From Nitrospira tepida (lineage in GTDB: Bacteria; Nitrospirota; Nitrospiria; Nitrospirales; Nitrospiraceae): a DNA stretch of 64,000 bases. Below, in pieces: positions 8,430-21,032 of the stretch (the first letter of the stretch is position 1; every line of letters begins with the position of its first letter). Position numbers and translations under genes: made by a program. Below the pieces are notes generated by a model that saw only the letters and a program-made list of their open reading frames with translations, did no database searches and had not been told where the DNA came from. The stretch lies in contig NZ_OX365700.1 of the NCBI RefSeq assembly GCF_947241125.1, positions 2,450,001 through 2,514,000 of the forward strand. The letters are read 5' to 3'.

Positions 8430-9224
8430 TCAGGCTCGGAGATGGTCGGCAAGAAAGGCAAGCGTGGCGTCCCATGCCTGCTGCGAAGCATCGGAGTGAA
8501 AAACATCTTTCCGCATTTCGTTGCTGAATCCGTGAGCAGCCCCGGGATATTGCTTGATCTCCACCGACTTGCCATGAGACGCGGCGGTGCGGCGGAGCTG
8601 GTCAACCTCGTCGGCCGGCACCAGCGCGTCGGCCCCAGCTTGGTGATAGAGCAGCGGACAGTACAGCTCGGACACGCGGTTCTGGACTCCTCTGAGCAGG
8701 CCATAATAAGCCACGGCCGCTCGCAGCCGCTTGCGTTGACAGGCGAAACGAATAGCCAGCGAGCCCCCCATTCCGAATCCGACGACGGCGTGGATGTTTC
8801 GCTTCAGGAATTCCCGCGTGTTGAAATACTCGCAACAGGAATTGATATCCTGCAACACGCCGGCCTCGTTCAACCGACCCATGAGCGCTTCCGCGACCTC
8901 TTCGCTGGCGGTAACCATTCCACCCAATCTGGTATAGAGGTTGGGAATCAGCACGCCATACCCCTCGCAGGCCAGCCGGAGCGCGACGTCCTTGATCTGG
9001 CTGGTCAGGCCCCACCACTCATGCAGCAGGACGATGCCAGGGTACACGCCTTTTTCCTGCGGCCAGTAGTAAATGGCCTCGACCTGGATGTCCTTGGGAA
9101 CCCGGGTCTTGAAATAGGGATCGACCGCCGCATCGGCGTACGTCGGAATCGTGGCGCCGCTTGGAAAGCGTATGGCGCCTGTGCCAATCTGCTGGGGAGT
9201 GAAGGGCGAGACATGGGCAGTCAT
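8430..9224 (-). CDS. Dienelactone hydrolase-family protein with missing nucleophile
   Basis: 264 residues with an alpha/beta-hydrolase fold of the dienelactone hydrolase family: GIVLLHEWWGL (Glu69 equivalent to the DLH active-site Glu), the nucleophile-elbow region VVGFGMGG (149-154), GADALVP (Asp199) and GAAHGF (His231). In classical enzymes the elbow reads GxCxGG with a catalytic Cys (or Ser). Here the codon at that place is GGA, Gly151. The Glu, Asp and His remain. The protein may be non-hydrolytic, may bind a ligand, or may use another residue. An N-terminal extension of about 45 residues precedes the fold. Confidence 0.82.
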   Translation of the reverse strand: MTAHVSPFTPQQIGTGAIRFPSGATIPTYADAAVDPYFKTRVPKDIQVEAIYYWPQEKGVYPGIVLLHEWWGLTSQIKDVALRLACEGYGVLIPNLYTRLGGMVTASEEVAEALMGRLNEAGVLQDINSCCEYFNTREFLKRNIHAVVGFGMGGSLAIRFACQRKRLRAAVAYYGLLRGVQNRVSELYCPLLYHQAGADALVPADEVDQLRRTAASHGKSVEIKQYPGAAHGFSNEMRKDVFHSDASQQAWDATLAFLADHLRA

Positions 9225-9430
9225 GGGTGGATCCTTGCTGGGTTCATGTAATGGTTGTCGTTCTGTTCGTCGTCGCCTGTGGGAATCCCTATGGGGGACC
9301 TTGCGACAGGCCGACGGTACTATAAAGATCTGTTTCGGAGGGTGTCAACGGAAGGCCCGTGGGATTCAGGCCGTGTAGTCCATGGGTGAGGATGTCGGAT
9401 GAGGCCACGACTCATCAGCAAAGGACTCTG

Positions 9431-10414
9431 ATGAAACAGGCACCGGTCGGGGTCGGTTTGATCGGGCTGGGACGGCAGGGGCTCCGCTATGCGCGCCATC
9501 TGTTGGAGGATGTGCCCGGTGCCCGTTTGGTTGCCGTCTGCCGCAAGGATGCGAGCCAAGGGTTTCCGCTTTCAGCTCCCGATCCCATTGCAGTCATGGA
9601 CCAGGTGGCAGACCTGGCGCAGCATCCCTCTGTCGAGGTGGTGGTCTCAGCCGCACCACCTCAACTGTCCCCCCTGATCTGTCGGGCCGCCGTCGCAGCG
9701 GGCAAGCCGCTCTTGGTTGAAAAACCTCTCGCCACGACCGAAACAGATGGGGCGGACATGGTCGACAGGGCTCGCAAGGCCGGTGTTCCGTTGATGGTCG
9801 CCCAGACCCTCCGCTTCAACCGCGCGCTGGAAGCCTTTCGTGGCCGCCTGCCGGAGCTTGGGACGATCCATACCCTCATGATGACGCTCGCCGTGCCGAC
9901 CAGACCACGACCGCCCGGCAATCCAGGATTTGGTGGCAAGGGAGTTCTGCTCGACCTGGGTATTCATGTCCTGGATCTCGCTCGATACTTGACGGGTTCT
10001 CGTCCGAGGGTCGAGGCCTGTGTATTGGATCGTTTGCCGCTGGCCGGATTTGAGACCAGGGCCGACATCCGGCTTTCGACAGCCGAGGGATTGACCATGA
10101 ACCTGCTGGTCGCCTGGTCGCAATCGGAACGAATTGGCACAGCCGAGGCCTCGGGGCCAACAGGCTGTTTGTCCGTTGACTGGGTCAAGCATCATCTGAT
10201 CGTCCGGCAAGACGGACAGGCTCCGGTCGCATGGAGCGAGCCGGAGCAGCCGACGATTGCGGCAGTTCTTTCGGCGTTTCTGGAGGCCATCGCCTGCAAC
10301 AAACCCCTGCCAGTCCCAGGGCAGGAAGGATTGGAAGCGCTCAGGCTGGTGGAAACCTGCTATCAAATAGCCCGGTGTCGTGACGTAGCGGGGCCCGAAC
10401 AGCCGAATGATTAA
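9431..10414 (+). CDS. Gfo/Idh/MocA-family NAD(P)-dependent oxidoreductase
   Basis: 327 residues. The N-terminal Rossmann fold contains GLIGLGRQG, and the family EKP motif appears as LLVEKPLA. The C-terminal alpha/beta domain follows (GGKGVLLDLGIHVLDLARYL, with the conserved D-x-G-x-H). Such enzymes oxidise or reduce sugars, inositols or related compounds; the substrate cannot be deduced. The ATG at 9431 has AAAGGA six bases upstream and begins right before the Rossmann strand; ATG 9392 is less well placed. The stop codon overlaps the stop of the convergent Lrp/AsnC-domain gene by four bases. Confidence 0.82.
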   Translation: MKQAPVGVGLIGLGRQGLRYARHLLEDVPGARLVAVCRKDASQGFPLSAPDPIAVMDQVADLAQHPSVEVVVSAAPPQLSPLICRAAVAAGKPLLVEKPLATTETDGADMVDRARKAGVPLMVAQTLRFNRALEAFRGRLPELGTIHTLMMTLAVPTRPRPPGNPGFGGKGVLLDLGIHVLDLARYLTGSRPRVEACVLDRLPLAGFETRADIRLSTAEGLTMNLLVAWSQSERIGTAEASGPTGCLSVDWVKHHLIVRQDGQAPVAWSEPEQPTIAAVLSAFLEAIACNKPLPVPGQEGLEALRLVETCYQIARCRDVAGPEQPND

Positions 10415-10647
10415 GTGTCGGCCACGATGTGGGTATCGGTTTCCTCGACCCCCTCGATCGTGTGGATCTTGGTGATGACAACCTCAGAGAGAGCCCGTTC
10501 GTCTGCGACGCTGACGAAGCTGAAGATGTCGGGCTGTCCGAAACAGGGGTGGACCTGTTCGATGCCGGGGACTTTCCGCAGCGCTTCGACAACCGCTTTG
10601 GTTTTCCCGGCGCGGACTTTGATCAGTACATAGGCTCTCGTTGCCAT
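10411..10647 (-). CDS. Stand-alone Lrp/AsnC ligand-binding (RAM) domain protein
   Basis: 78 residues that match only the effector/oligomerisation domain of Lrp/AsnC regulators (AYVLIKVRAGKTKAVVEAL, IEQVHPCFGQPDIF, TKIHTIEGVEETDTHIV), without a DNA-binding HTH. Such stand-alone RAM domains form beta-alpha-beta dimers and may bind amino acids or modulate full-length Lrp proteins. The start is supported by GGAGG just upstream. It ends inside the stop of the oxidoreductase gene (convergent overlap of four bases). Confidence 0.8.
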   Translation of the reverse strand: MATRAYVLIKVRAGKTKAVVEALRKVPGIEQVHPCFGQPDIFSFVSVADERALSEVVITKIHTIEGVEETDTHIVADT

Positions 10648-10671
10648 CGAACCCTCCTTTGCTCCTCACGG

Positions 10672-12258
10672 TTACATCACCGTCTCGTCCGGCACAGGTG
10701 CGCTTTGGCCCGCGCCCGGCATGGATCGACGTTTTGACGCAAACACGTCGTGAATATTCTGACGCTTGGCAGTGAATCTTGTCCGAGCCTCCGTGAACAG
10801 GCCTGCCAGCAGGAGCAAGTCCGACTGGGTCACGTTGTAGGTCCTCCACCCCTCGTCCAGCCTGGCCTGATCCCACTGGACCGGTCCCCGCGCGAACTCG
10901 GCGACGGCTTCAAGCACCTCGGAGGTCCAGCCTTTCCGACGGGCGGCTTCCAACAGCGTCCGGCCCTCGGCTCCGAACTTGCGTTCGACGGCTGTTGCAA
11001 AAAAGGTCTGCACCTGCGAATCGGGACTCTTCATCATGGCCGATTGAAACTGGATCAGGCTTTTGATCACGCGGTTGGCTTCCGTCGTTCCCTCCGGCGG
11101 CAACACTTCGGCCTCGCTGAGAGTCGCCAACACGGCCATGACGCTGCCGACGTGCGCGGGCGAAGCCTTCTGACTGGTCTTGGTTCCTGGTCCGTCGCGC
11201 GGCGGTACGAATACCTCATTCGCGTTGCTGAACGACCCGCCGGGCTTCGGTCCTCCGGCGATCACAAAGATTCGGTCCCCCACGACGGCAGAGCCCAACC
11301 CGTGACGGCCGGTCGGCATCGGCGCCATCGTCTGCCACTTGTCGGAGCCAGGCTGGTAGGCTTCCGTGGTTGTGAACGTTCCAGCCGGAGCTTCGCCTCC
11401 GAAGACATAGATCCGGCCGGCCAGGACCGCCGCCGTGATCCCGCTCCGGGCGGTCGGGAGATCGGCGCGCCTGGTCCAACGGTCCGCTTCGGGATCATAT
11501 TGGTGGACCAGCGCCACGTTTCGGCTGTAGCTGCCGTTCAACCTGCCGCCGATCACATACACAAAACGGCCGTCGGTGGCAGCCGCCAGATGATCGCGCG
11601 GATCGGGCAGGGGGGCCTTTGTGGCCCATCGATCGGCTTGGGGATCGTACTCCTCGACGGCCGGCACGTTAATGTCGCCGTTATAGCCCCCGATCGCCAG
11701 AATGCGTCCGTTGACGACGGCCAAGGCTAGAGCGCCGCGGGGAGTGGGCATCGGTGTGCCTTCGGACCAACGATCTTCCTGTGGGTCATACCGGTAAAGC
11801 GAGGCTACCGGCTTCCAGACGGACAGGCCCGAGCGCGTGTAGCCGCCGACAACGTAGAGATGCCGGCCGACCGCCGCCAAACCAGCATGGTGCAACCCCA
11901 CCGGCAACGGCGCCTTGGACGTCCAGCGATCGGTTTGCGGGTCGTAGACCTCGACCTTCTCGCTGATGCTCAGATTCAACAGGTTGCCCAGCGCGGGAGC
12001 TTCAAAGCCGCCCACGACGTAGATCCGCCCATCCAGGGCAGCGGCTGCGACCTCGGTCCGTTCAGTCGGAGCGGGGGCTGCAGTGGTCCAGGTGCCGGAA
12101 TCCGGCAGGGGACTGTCGGCTCGACCGATGGAACAGGATGCAAACGACAAGAAAATGAGGGCGAGGAAGCAGGCGGCCGGTTGGCGCAGCCGATGGAACC
12201 AAGAAAGGATGGTCCGTCGAAGGGGCGCGGATCTCGGCAAGCGCGGCGTGGTTGACAT
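10672..12258 (-). CDS. Kelch-repeat exported protein
   Basis: About 528 residues. A membrane-targeting segment (ACFLALIFLSFASC, residues 29-42) precedes about six Kelch repeats (residues 60-350) with the double-glycine signature, for example RIYVVGGFE, HLYVVGGYT, RILAIGGYN, FVYVIGGRL and RIYVFGGEA. These form a six-bladed beta-propeller. The C-terminal 170 residues are alpha-helical and unrecognised. The FASC sequence resembles a weak lipobox. An earlier in-frame Met at 12300 is possible. Role is probably extracytoplasmic binding; no partner is evident nearby. Confidence 0.75.
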   Translation of the reverse strand: MSTTPRLPRSAPLRRTILSWFHRLRQPAACFLALIFLSFASCSIGRADSPLPDSGTWTTAAPAPTERTEVAAAALDGRIYVVGGFEAPALGNLLNLSISEKVEVYDPQTDRWTSKAPLPVGLHHAGLAAVGRHLYVVGGYTRSGLSVWKPVASLYRYDPQEDRWSEGTPMPTPRGALALAVVNGRILAIGGYNGDINVPAVEEYDPQADRWATKAPLPDPRDHLAAATDGRFVYVIGGRLNGSYSRNVALVHQYDPEADRWTRRADLPTARSGITAAVLAGRIYVFGGEAPAGTFTTTEAYQPGSDKWQTMAPMPTGRHGLGSAVVGDRIFVIAGGPKPGGSFSNANEVFVPPRDGPGTKTSQKASPAHVGSVMAVLATLSEAEVLPPEGTTEANRVIKSLIQFQSAMMKSPDSQVQTFFATAVERKFGAEGRTLLEAARRKGWTSEVLEAVAEFARGPVQWDQARLDEGWRTYNVTQSDLLLLAGLFTEARTRFTAKRQNIHDVFASKRRSMPGAGQSAPVPDETVM

Positions 12259-12319
12259 GGTTGAACGGCTCTCGTGATCGGTGCGTCGCCGGCCCGACAT
12301 TCGACGGCGGCCTCATTAT

Positions 12320-12332
12320 ACCCAATTTGGGT
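12320..12332. promoter_or_regulatory. Palindromic operator-like site
   Basis: ACCCAATTTGGGT, two 6-base arms around a single T, in the divergent intergenic region between the Kelch and comM-like genes and just upstream of the comM promoter candidate. A regulator-binding role is inference from symmetry and position only. Confidence 0.25.
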
Positions 12333-12339
12333 GGGATTG

Positions 12340-12369
12340 TTGAAAACGAAAGGGTCCCGTCCCTATAAT
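12340..12369 (+). promoter_or_regulatory. Sigma-70-type promoter for the comM-like gene
   Basis: TTGAAA (12340-12345), 18-base spacer, perfect TATAAT (12364-12369). Transcription would start near 12376, giving an 80-base leader before the ATG at 12456. Confidence 0.6.
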
Positions 12370-12455
12370 CCCGCTGCCTACGAGGAACACCGGATCATCT
12401 CCGTGCCTGTCTGTTGAACCATCATCACCTCCATTCATCACCCTCCCACGACTCC

Positions 12456-13985
12456 ATGCTTTCGAAAGTCCTCAGCAGCACGGTCGTCGGAATGGACGCC
12501 CACCTGATCGAGGTGGAAGTGGATGTCGGCGGCGGGCTGCCTCAGTTTTCCGTGGTCGGCCTTCCGGACGTAATCGTCAAGGAGAGCCGGGATCGGGTTC
12601 GTGCCGCGCTCAAGAACACGGGGTTTTCGTTTCCGATCAAGAGAATCACGGTCAATCTCGCACCGGCCGGCTTGAAGAAGGAAGGGTCCGGCCTGGACCT
12701 CGCCATCGCCATGGGCTTGCTGGTGGCGGAAGAGGTGGTTTCACGGGAGGCCGTGGCAGACAAGATATTCGTGGGCGAACTGTCGCTCGACGGCCGGGTC
12801 AAACCGGTGCCGGGCGCGCTGGCGATGAGCATGGCGGCCGGATCGACGAAGACGCTGATCGTCCCGGCTGAGAATGCGATCGAAGCTGCGATGATCGAAA
12901 GAGTCCGCGTGTTGCCGGTGCGAACCCTTCCCGAGGTCGTGGCCTGGTTGCAGGGGCAGAAAGAAATTGACGCGACGGTCGTCGATCGGCAGGCGTACCT
13001 GAGCGACTTACCCTCGGAGCACGAAGACTTTGCCGATGTGAAGGGACAAGGACATGCGAAACGGGCGCTCGAGATCGCCGCGGCCGGCGGACACAACGTG
13101 CTGATGGTCGGGCCGCCTGGGTCGGGCAAGACCATGCTCGCCCGCCGAGTCCCCAGCATCCTGCCGCCGTTCGAGCTGGAAGAGGCCTTGGAGACGACCA
13201 GGATCTACAGTTGCGCCGGCCTGCTCGATGGCCAGGCGCCGCTGATTGCAACCAGGCCGTTTCGCGCCCCGCATCACAGCATCTCGGACGCCGGATTGAT
13301 CGGCGGCGGCGTGATTCCTCGCCCCGGGGAAGTGTCGCTCGCCCATCAGGGCGTGTTGTTTCTGGACGAGGTGTTGGAGTTCAAACGGCATGTCCTCGAC
13401 GGGTTGAGGCAACCGCTCGAAGAGGGTGTGCTGCTGTTGACCCGCGCGAATGCTTCGGTCCGTTATCCCGCCCGCGTCATGTTGATCGCGGCGATGAATC
13501 CCTGCCCCTGCGGCTACTATGGAGACCGCTCGCGGGAGTGTCTGTGCACACCCTATCAGATCCGCCGCTATCGAGGACGGTTGTCGGGCCCGTTGCAGGA
13601 CCGTTTGGACCTGCACGTCGAGGTCCCGCCCGTGCCGATCCAGGATCTCGGCCGCGATGGACTTCCTGCGGAGAGTTCCGCCGCGATCCAGGGCCGCGTC
13701 GTCGAGGCCAGGGCCAGGCAGCGATCGCGTTATCGAAAGGAAGGCTGGTTCACCAATACCCAGTTGAAGCCGAAGCAGCTCTCAAAGTATTGTGCGTTGA
13801 ATGACGAGGCGCAAAGGTTGATCGAACAGGCGATGACGAGGCTGGGCTTGTCCGCCAGGGCCTACGGGCGTATTCTGCGCGTCGCGCGAACCATCGCGGA
13901 CTTGGCCGGGGCGGACCGGATTGCGACGGCTCACGTGGCCGAAGCGGTGCAGTATCGGTCGCTTGATCGAAAGGTCGAGGCATAG
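12456..13985 (+). CDS. comM: ComM/YifB-family Mg-chelatase-like AAA+ ATPase
   Basis: 509 residues, typical for ComM/YifB. The N-terminal Lon-substrate-binding-like ChlI domain (MLSKVLSSTVVGMDAHLIEV, LPQFSVVGLPD) spans residues 1-150. The AAA+ core has Walker A GPPGSGKT, Walker B VLFLDEVLEF and the insert AMNPCPCGYYGD. A C-terminal helical domain follows. ComM is a hexameric helicase that promotes branch migration during natural transformation in Vibrio and Haemophilus; in other bacteria its role is less clear. The start is set by family alignment; no strong ribosome binding site is visible. Confidence 0.92.
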   Translation: MLSKVLSSTVVGMDAHLIEVEVDVGGGLPQFSVVGLPDVIVKESRDRVRAALKNTGFSFPIKRITVNLAPAGLKKEGSGLDLAIAMGLLVAEEVVSREAVADKIFVGELSLDGRVKPVPGALAMSMAAGSTKTLIVPAENAIEAAMIERVRVLPVRTLPEVVAWLQGQKEIDATVVDRQAYLSDLPSEHEDFADVKGQGHAKRALEIAAAGGHNVLMVGPPGSGKTMLARRVPSILPPFELEEALETTRIYSCAGLLDGQAPLIATRPFRAPHHSISDAGLIGGGVIPRPGEVSLAHQGVLFLDEVLEFKRHVLDGLRQPLEEGVLLLTRANASVRYPARVMLIAAMNPCPCGYYGDRSRECLCTPYQIRRYRGRLSGPLQDRLDLHVEVPPVPIQDLGRDGLPAESSAAIQGRVVEARARQRSRYRKEGWFTNTQLKPKQLSKYCALNDEAQRLIEQAMTRLGLSARAYGRILRVARTIADLAGADRIATAHVAEAVQYRSLDRKVEA

Positions 13986-13994
13986 GCGATTTTC

Positions 13995-14207
13995 ATGCAA
14001 TCTCTGAGAACCTTCCTGTGGTGGTTTCTTATCGGCGCGACGATGGCCTTGGCGGTCATCATGTTGCAAGGCGGCATCAGGGAAGTGATGCAGGCCCAAG
14101 GGTCTGTCTGGGAGGCCAAGTTTCTGGAGATCCTGACGGCCGTGGCCGGAGGCGGGTTGATGGGCGGGTGCATCGCCTTAATCTTGAATCGGATCAAGAA
14201 GGCGTGA
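13995..14207 (+). CDS. Small two-helix membrane protein
   Basis: 70 residues with two hydrophobic helices (residues 7-25 and 44-65) separated by a short amphipathic loop (GGIREVMQAQGSVWEAK), ending in basic residues. It starts nine bases after the comM-like stop, so it is probably translated from the same transcript. Codon use resembles the neighbours. No family recognised. Confidence 0.55.
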   Translation: MQSLRTFLWWFLIGATMALAVIMLQGGIREVMQAQGSVWEAKFLEILTAVAGGGLMGGCIALILNRIKKA

Positions 14208-14263
14208 ACGGGAACCCGCGCAGAAGGCAGTGATCATTCGATCGACAGACAGCGGAGGGGTGC

Positions 14264-14689
14264 ATGGATATTGAAATCGGCTCGAACCTCTATCGGAATT
14301 CAAACGGAGTGATCGACATCGAAGGCGTGCCGTTGGCGCAACTGGCGGTGAAGCCGTCGAACGGGGCCTTGCTCGTCAATTTTGCCCTGTTCGACCAGGC
14401 CGGTCGCATGGTCGCCAAAATCGTGGACAGCACCCTCGCGTTCAACGAGAAGCGAGCCTATGAGCTGAACAAATCGCCGAACACGGTTGAGCTCAAGGAA
14501 ATCGAGTCGGGGAAGCTTGTGCTGCGCCTGGAGCAGCGCGAGCCGGATCGCGTCGTCATCAACAAGGCTTCGTTCTGGACCATCAAAGGGCATCTGTGCG
14601 AGATCTCCCCGACGGAATGCCGGATCGACAGACATCGGCTAAGCGGCGGCGACACGGATGCCAAAGGCGGGGCTGCGGCGATCGGCTGA
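14264..14689 (+). CDS. Beta-rich protein of unknown function
   Basis: 141 residues, no signal peptide or membrane segment. Alternating hydrophobic residues (GALLVNFALFDQAGRMVAKI, KLVLRLEQREPDRVVI) suggest a beta-sandwich. One Cys pair lies near the C-terminus (HLCEISPTEC). It begins after AGCGGAGGGG at a suitable distance, so the start is well supported. No family recognised. Confidence 0.6.
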   Translation: MDIEIGSNLYRNSNGVIDIEGVPLAQLAVKPSNGALLVNFALFDQAGRMVAKIVDSTLAFNEKRAYELNKSPNTVELKEIESGKLVLRLEQREPDRVVINKASFWTIKGHLCEISPTECRIDRHRLSGGDTDAKGGAAAIG

Positions 14690-14728
14690 CGGTTCCGCCG
14701 ACACCCCTTCACGGAGGCGGCGGAACCG
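14690..14728. terminator. Bidirectional hairpin between convergent genes
   Basis: Perfect 11-bp inverted repeat, CGGTTCCGCCG and CGGCGGAACCG, with a 17-base loop. It fills the 46-base gap between the stop of the beta-rich protein gene and the stop of clpB. No clear T tract on either side, so termination is inferred from position and stem strength. Confidence 0.45.
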
Positions 14729-14735
14729 GCGAGCA

Positions 14736-17336
<2,601 letters not shown>

Positions 17337-17509
17337 CGTGTCTCGCGCTCCTTCAAGCCGATGAGGGTGTCATTGCCCGTTCTGTAAGATTAATCACCGC
17401 CCCCTCTAAGTCAATGCCGGCCTCGCCGGATGGACGATCGTTCGCTCGATGGACTGATGTGCGCGGGTTCTCCTTGACCGGCCTGAGGCGGTCCCTTTAT
17501 GTATGGCAC

Positions 17510-18355
17510 ATGGCGCGGTCGACCGTGACAAAGCCAGATAGCGACAGGCCCTTTGCCGTGATCACCGGCGCGTCGCGTGGAATCGGGGCCGAGTATGCAC
17601 GAGCCCTGGCCGCTCGCGGTTACGATCTTCTGTTGGTCGCCCGGGATGAGGCGGCGCTCCGCAGTCTGGCCGAGACCCTCATGGCGAATTATGGAGGAGT
17701 CGTTGAAACGGCGGTCATCGACCTGGCCGAGCCGGGAGCGGCGCAACAACTTCATCTGGCCGCCCAGTCATGGCGTTCTCACGTGGATCTCCTGGTGAAC
17801 AATGCGGGGTTCGGTTTCTTCGGCGAATTTGCTAGGATGTCGCCGGCCGCTCTGGAAGCCATGGTGCGCCTGCACGTCCTGACCGTCGTGGAAACGATTC
17901 GTTTGGTCCTGCCCCACATGATCGCTCGGCGCTCGGGAGGCATCGTCACCGTGGCCTCCGTGGCGGGGTTCCTGCCGATCCCGTACATGGCGGTCTATGC
18001 GGCGACCAAGACCTTCCTGATCGCCTTCTCGCAATCCTTGGCTGAAGAGGTGCGGCCCTACGGGGTGAACGTCCAAGCCTGTTGTCCCGGCTCGACCGCT
18101 ACAGACTTTCACAGCAGAGCCGGCTCCGAGCCCCATGATCCGATCGGCCTCCAATTGCCGTCGGAGGTCGTGCGCCTGTCGCTCTCGCAGCTTGGATCGG
18201 GGCAAGTCGTGGTGCCGACCGGATTCATCGGCCGTTTCGTACGGTTGGGCCGGGTCCTGTTGCCCGATCGGTTCTGGGCCAGGTTGACCGGCTGGTGGAT
18301 CCAGCGGTCCTTGACAGGCCGGTCCAAGCCAAAGCAGCCGTCTATCCGAACATGA
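17510..18355 (+). CDS. Short-chain dehydrogenase/reductase
   Basis: 281 residues. Classical SDR motifs: GASRGIG (nucleotide binding, residues 20-26), DLVV-type DLAEPG, NNAGFG, catalytic Ser in TVASVAG and YxxxK as YAATK. The C-terminal 40 residues are basic and amphipathic, suggesting membrane association. Similar proteins act on lipids or steroid-like substrates, but the substrate is unknown. The ATG at 17510 is chosen as the Met nearest the Rossmann fold; the longer frame has no homology. The last four bases overlap the next gene (ATGA), implying coupled translation. Confidence 0.85.
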   Translation: MARSTVTKPDSDRPFAVITGASRGIGAEYARALAARGYDLLLVARDEAALRSLAETLMANYGGVVETAVIDLAEPGAAQQLHLAAQSWRSHVDLLVNNAGFGFFGEFARMSPAALEAMVRLHVLTVVETIRLVLPHMIARRSGGIVTVASVAGFLPIPYMAVYAATKTFLIAFSQSLAEEVRPYGVNVQACCPGSTATDFHSRAGSEPHDPIGLQLPSEVVRLSLSQLGSGQVVVPTGFIGRFVRLGRVLLPDRFWARLTGWWIQRSLTGRSKPKQPSIRT

Positions 18356-19158
18356 GCTATCTTCTCGCGACATGGGACCTCTATCGGTCGGCGTTGAGCG
18401 CCACGATGCGGTCGTTTCGCCTGGGGTGGATCGTCGCGCTGGCATTGGTGTTGTTCCTCGGGATCATGATGATCGCGACTACGCTCGCCGCTCCCCTTGG
18501 CATCGCCGGAGGATTCATTCTTGGCGCGGTAAACGCCCTGGTGATCGGCGCGACGCTCTTTCTCTTCGAGTTGGCGGTCAAGAGCACCAGACCGATCTCT
18601 TTGCGCGATATTCAGGAGAGTTTCGGGAAGTATTTTTGGGATGTCATCGGAGTCGGGTTTGTCCTGTGGATTCCGCTCATGTTGCTCGATCAGGGCATGG
18701 CCGCAAATCCCCAGGGAGCCTTTCTTGCCACCGCCGTGTTCTTCCTCCTGTTTGTCCTGCTGAACCCGGCGCCCGAGGTCATCTATCAGTTGCGACACGA
18801 TTCGCCGCTGGAGGTGATGAAGGCCAGTTATGAATTCGTGCTTGAGAACTGGATCGAATGGTTCTTGCCACTGGTCGTCGTCATCGGACCCTTGGGGCTG
18901 ACGTTTTTCTTTACCCTGTCCGCTCGCCTGGGGCGAGGGGCCGGTCTGGATTTCACGCAGTTGCTGGTCCTGCCCTTTACGGCGCTCACCGCCTGGCTGG
19001 CGCAGCTCGGCGTGCCGGAAGAGCTGAGTACGCTGCTGGTCCTGATCTGCACCCCACCGCTCACGGTCCTCATGTTCCTGTTCCGCGGCCACCTGTTCCA
19101 GGCTCTGCAAGGCTCTTCCCGACGCCAGCGGCTCTATAAGACGCTGCACCGGCAGTAG
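18352..19158 (+). CDS. Multi-pass membrane protein (DUF6159-like)
   Basis: 268 residues with about six hydrophobic helices (near 25-45, 48-70, 95-115, 120-138, 168-190 and 200-245). The start MSYLLATWDLYRSALSATMR resembles membrane proteins of DUF6159 type by recall only. It overlaps the SDR stop by four bases, so the pair is translationally coupled and may act on a membrane lipid together. Function unknown. Confidence 0.65.
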   Translation: MSYLLATWDLYRSALSATMRSFRLGWIVALALVLFLGIMMIATTLAAPLGIAGGFILGAVNALVIGATLFLFELAVKSTRPISLRDIQESFGKYFWDVIGVGFVLWIPLMLLDQGMAANPQGAFLATAVFFLLFVLLNPAPEVIYQLRHDSPLEVMKASYEFVLENWIEWFLPLVVVIGPLGLTFFFTLSARLGRGAGLDFTQLLVLPFTALTAWLAQLGVPEELSTLLVLICTPPLTVLMFLFRGHLFQALQGSSRRQRLYKTLHRQ

Positions 19159-19195
19159 GGCTATTGGAGTTTGATCGGGGAGAGGTGGGAAGGTC

Positions 19196-19213
19196 TAACC
19201 CGCATTATTCATG
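19196..19213 (+). repeat. Left arm of split palindrome
   Basis: TAACCCGCATTATTCATG. Exact complement of 20539-20556 and 17/18 identical to the left arm of the intact palindrome at 42575. Confidence 0.85.
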
Positions 19214-19293
19214 GCGATTCGTGGCGAAATCGTGCAGTCGCCAGGCGAGACGGGCAAGCACAGCCGCGAAGGACCAAGCAACTGTCTTGAATG

Positions 19294-20553
<1,260 letters not shown>

Positions 20554-20556
<3 letters not shown>

Positions 20557-20760
20557 AATTCTCGTCGTCGGAGCCGAGACTCTGCCTTCGCAAGCCAGAC
20601 AGGGGCGTGCCGGCACGCCGGGGGTTGGGAGGGCGGGCGCCAGGGCAAACTGGCTTTCCAAGACGACCATCTCACTGCCTTGGTATGTCCATAAGCGCCG
20701 GCAAGAGGGGCAACAATACCATTGCACATAGGCCGGCCACTCGTGATCCCGCGTCGCCAT
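20554..20760 (-). CDS. Small zinc-ribbon-like protein
   Basis: 68 residues with two cysteine knuckles, CCPSC (16-20) and CLAC (54-57), the spacing of a small zinc ribbon. Between them lies a proline-rich linker. The stop codon TAA lies in the outer end of the palindrome arm, as also seen for gspD. No strong ribosome binding site is visible, so the call rests on the paired CxxC motifs. Confidence 0.45.
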
Positions 20761-21032
20761 CGATTGCCTGCTTGCCCAATCCAGGTGAACGATCCGTCCG
20801 ATTCACGGCCCGACCGCTTCCACCGCCGCGCCGGCCGGGTTGTGATGGCGCAGGATACCGGATCGCGAGAGACCCCTGCAATCGACCTCTGGCGCCCGGC
20901 GAGACCTGATGGCGGTTGTGCGCGCCGCGAGCCCGCGGCGCGCCCGTGAAGAATTGCTTTGCCAGACATTGTTCCGCCACGGTAAATAGTGTAAGGAATC
21001 TCGGACTAGGTCTGAGAGCACGCCGGACGCCC

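Noticed and set aside
10136-10149. TGGCAC with GG-N10-GC spacing, sigma-54-like
   Set aside because: Inside the oxidoreductase coding sequence, and the -12 box does not fit TTGCW. A similar hit near 1275 has the wrong spacing.
19159-19293. Short frames in the left end of the IS110 element
   Set aside because: No ribosome binding site or similarity; treated as the element's non-coding end.
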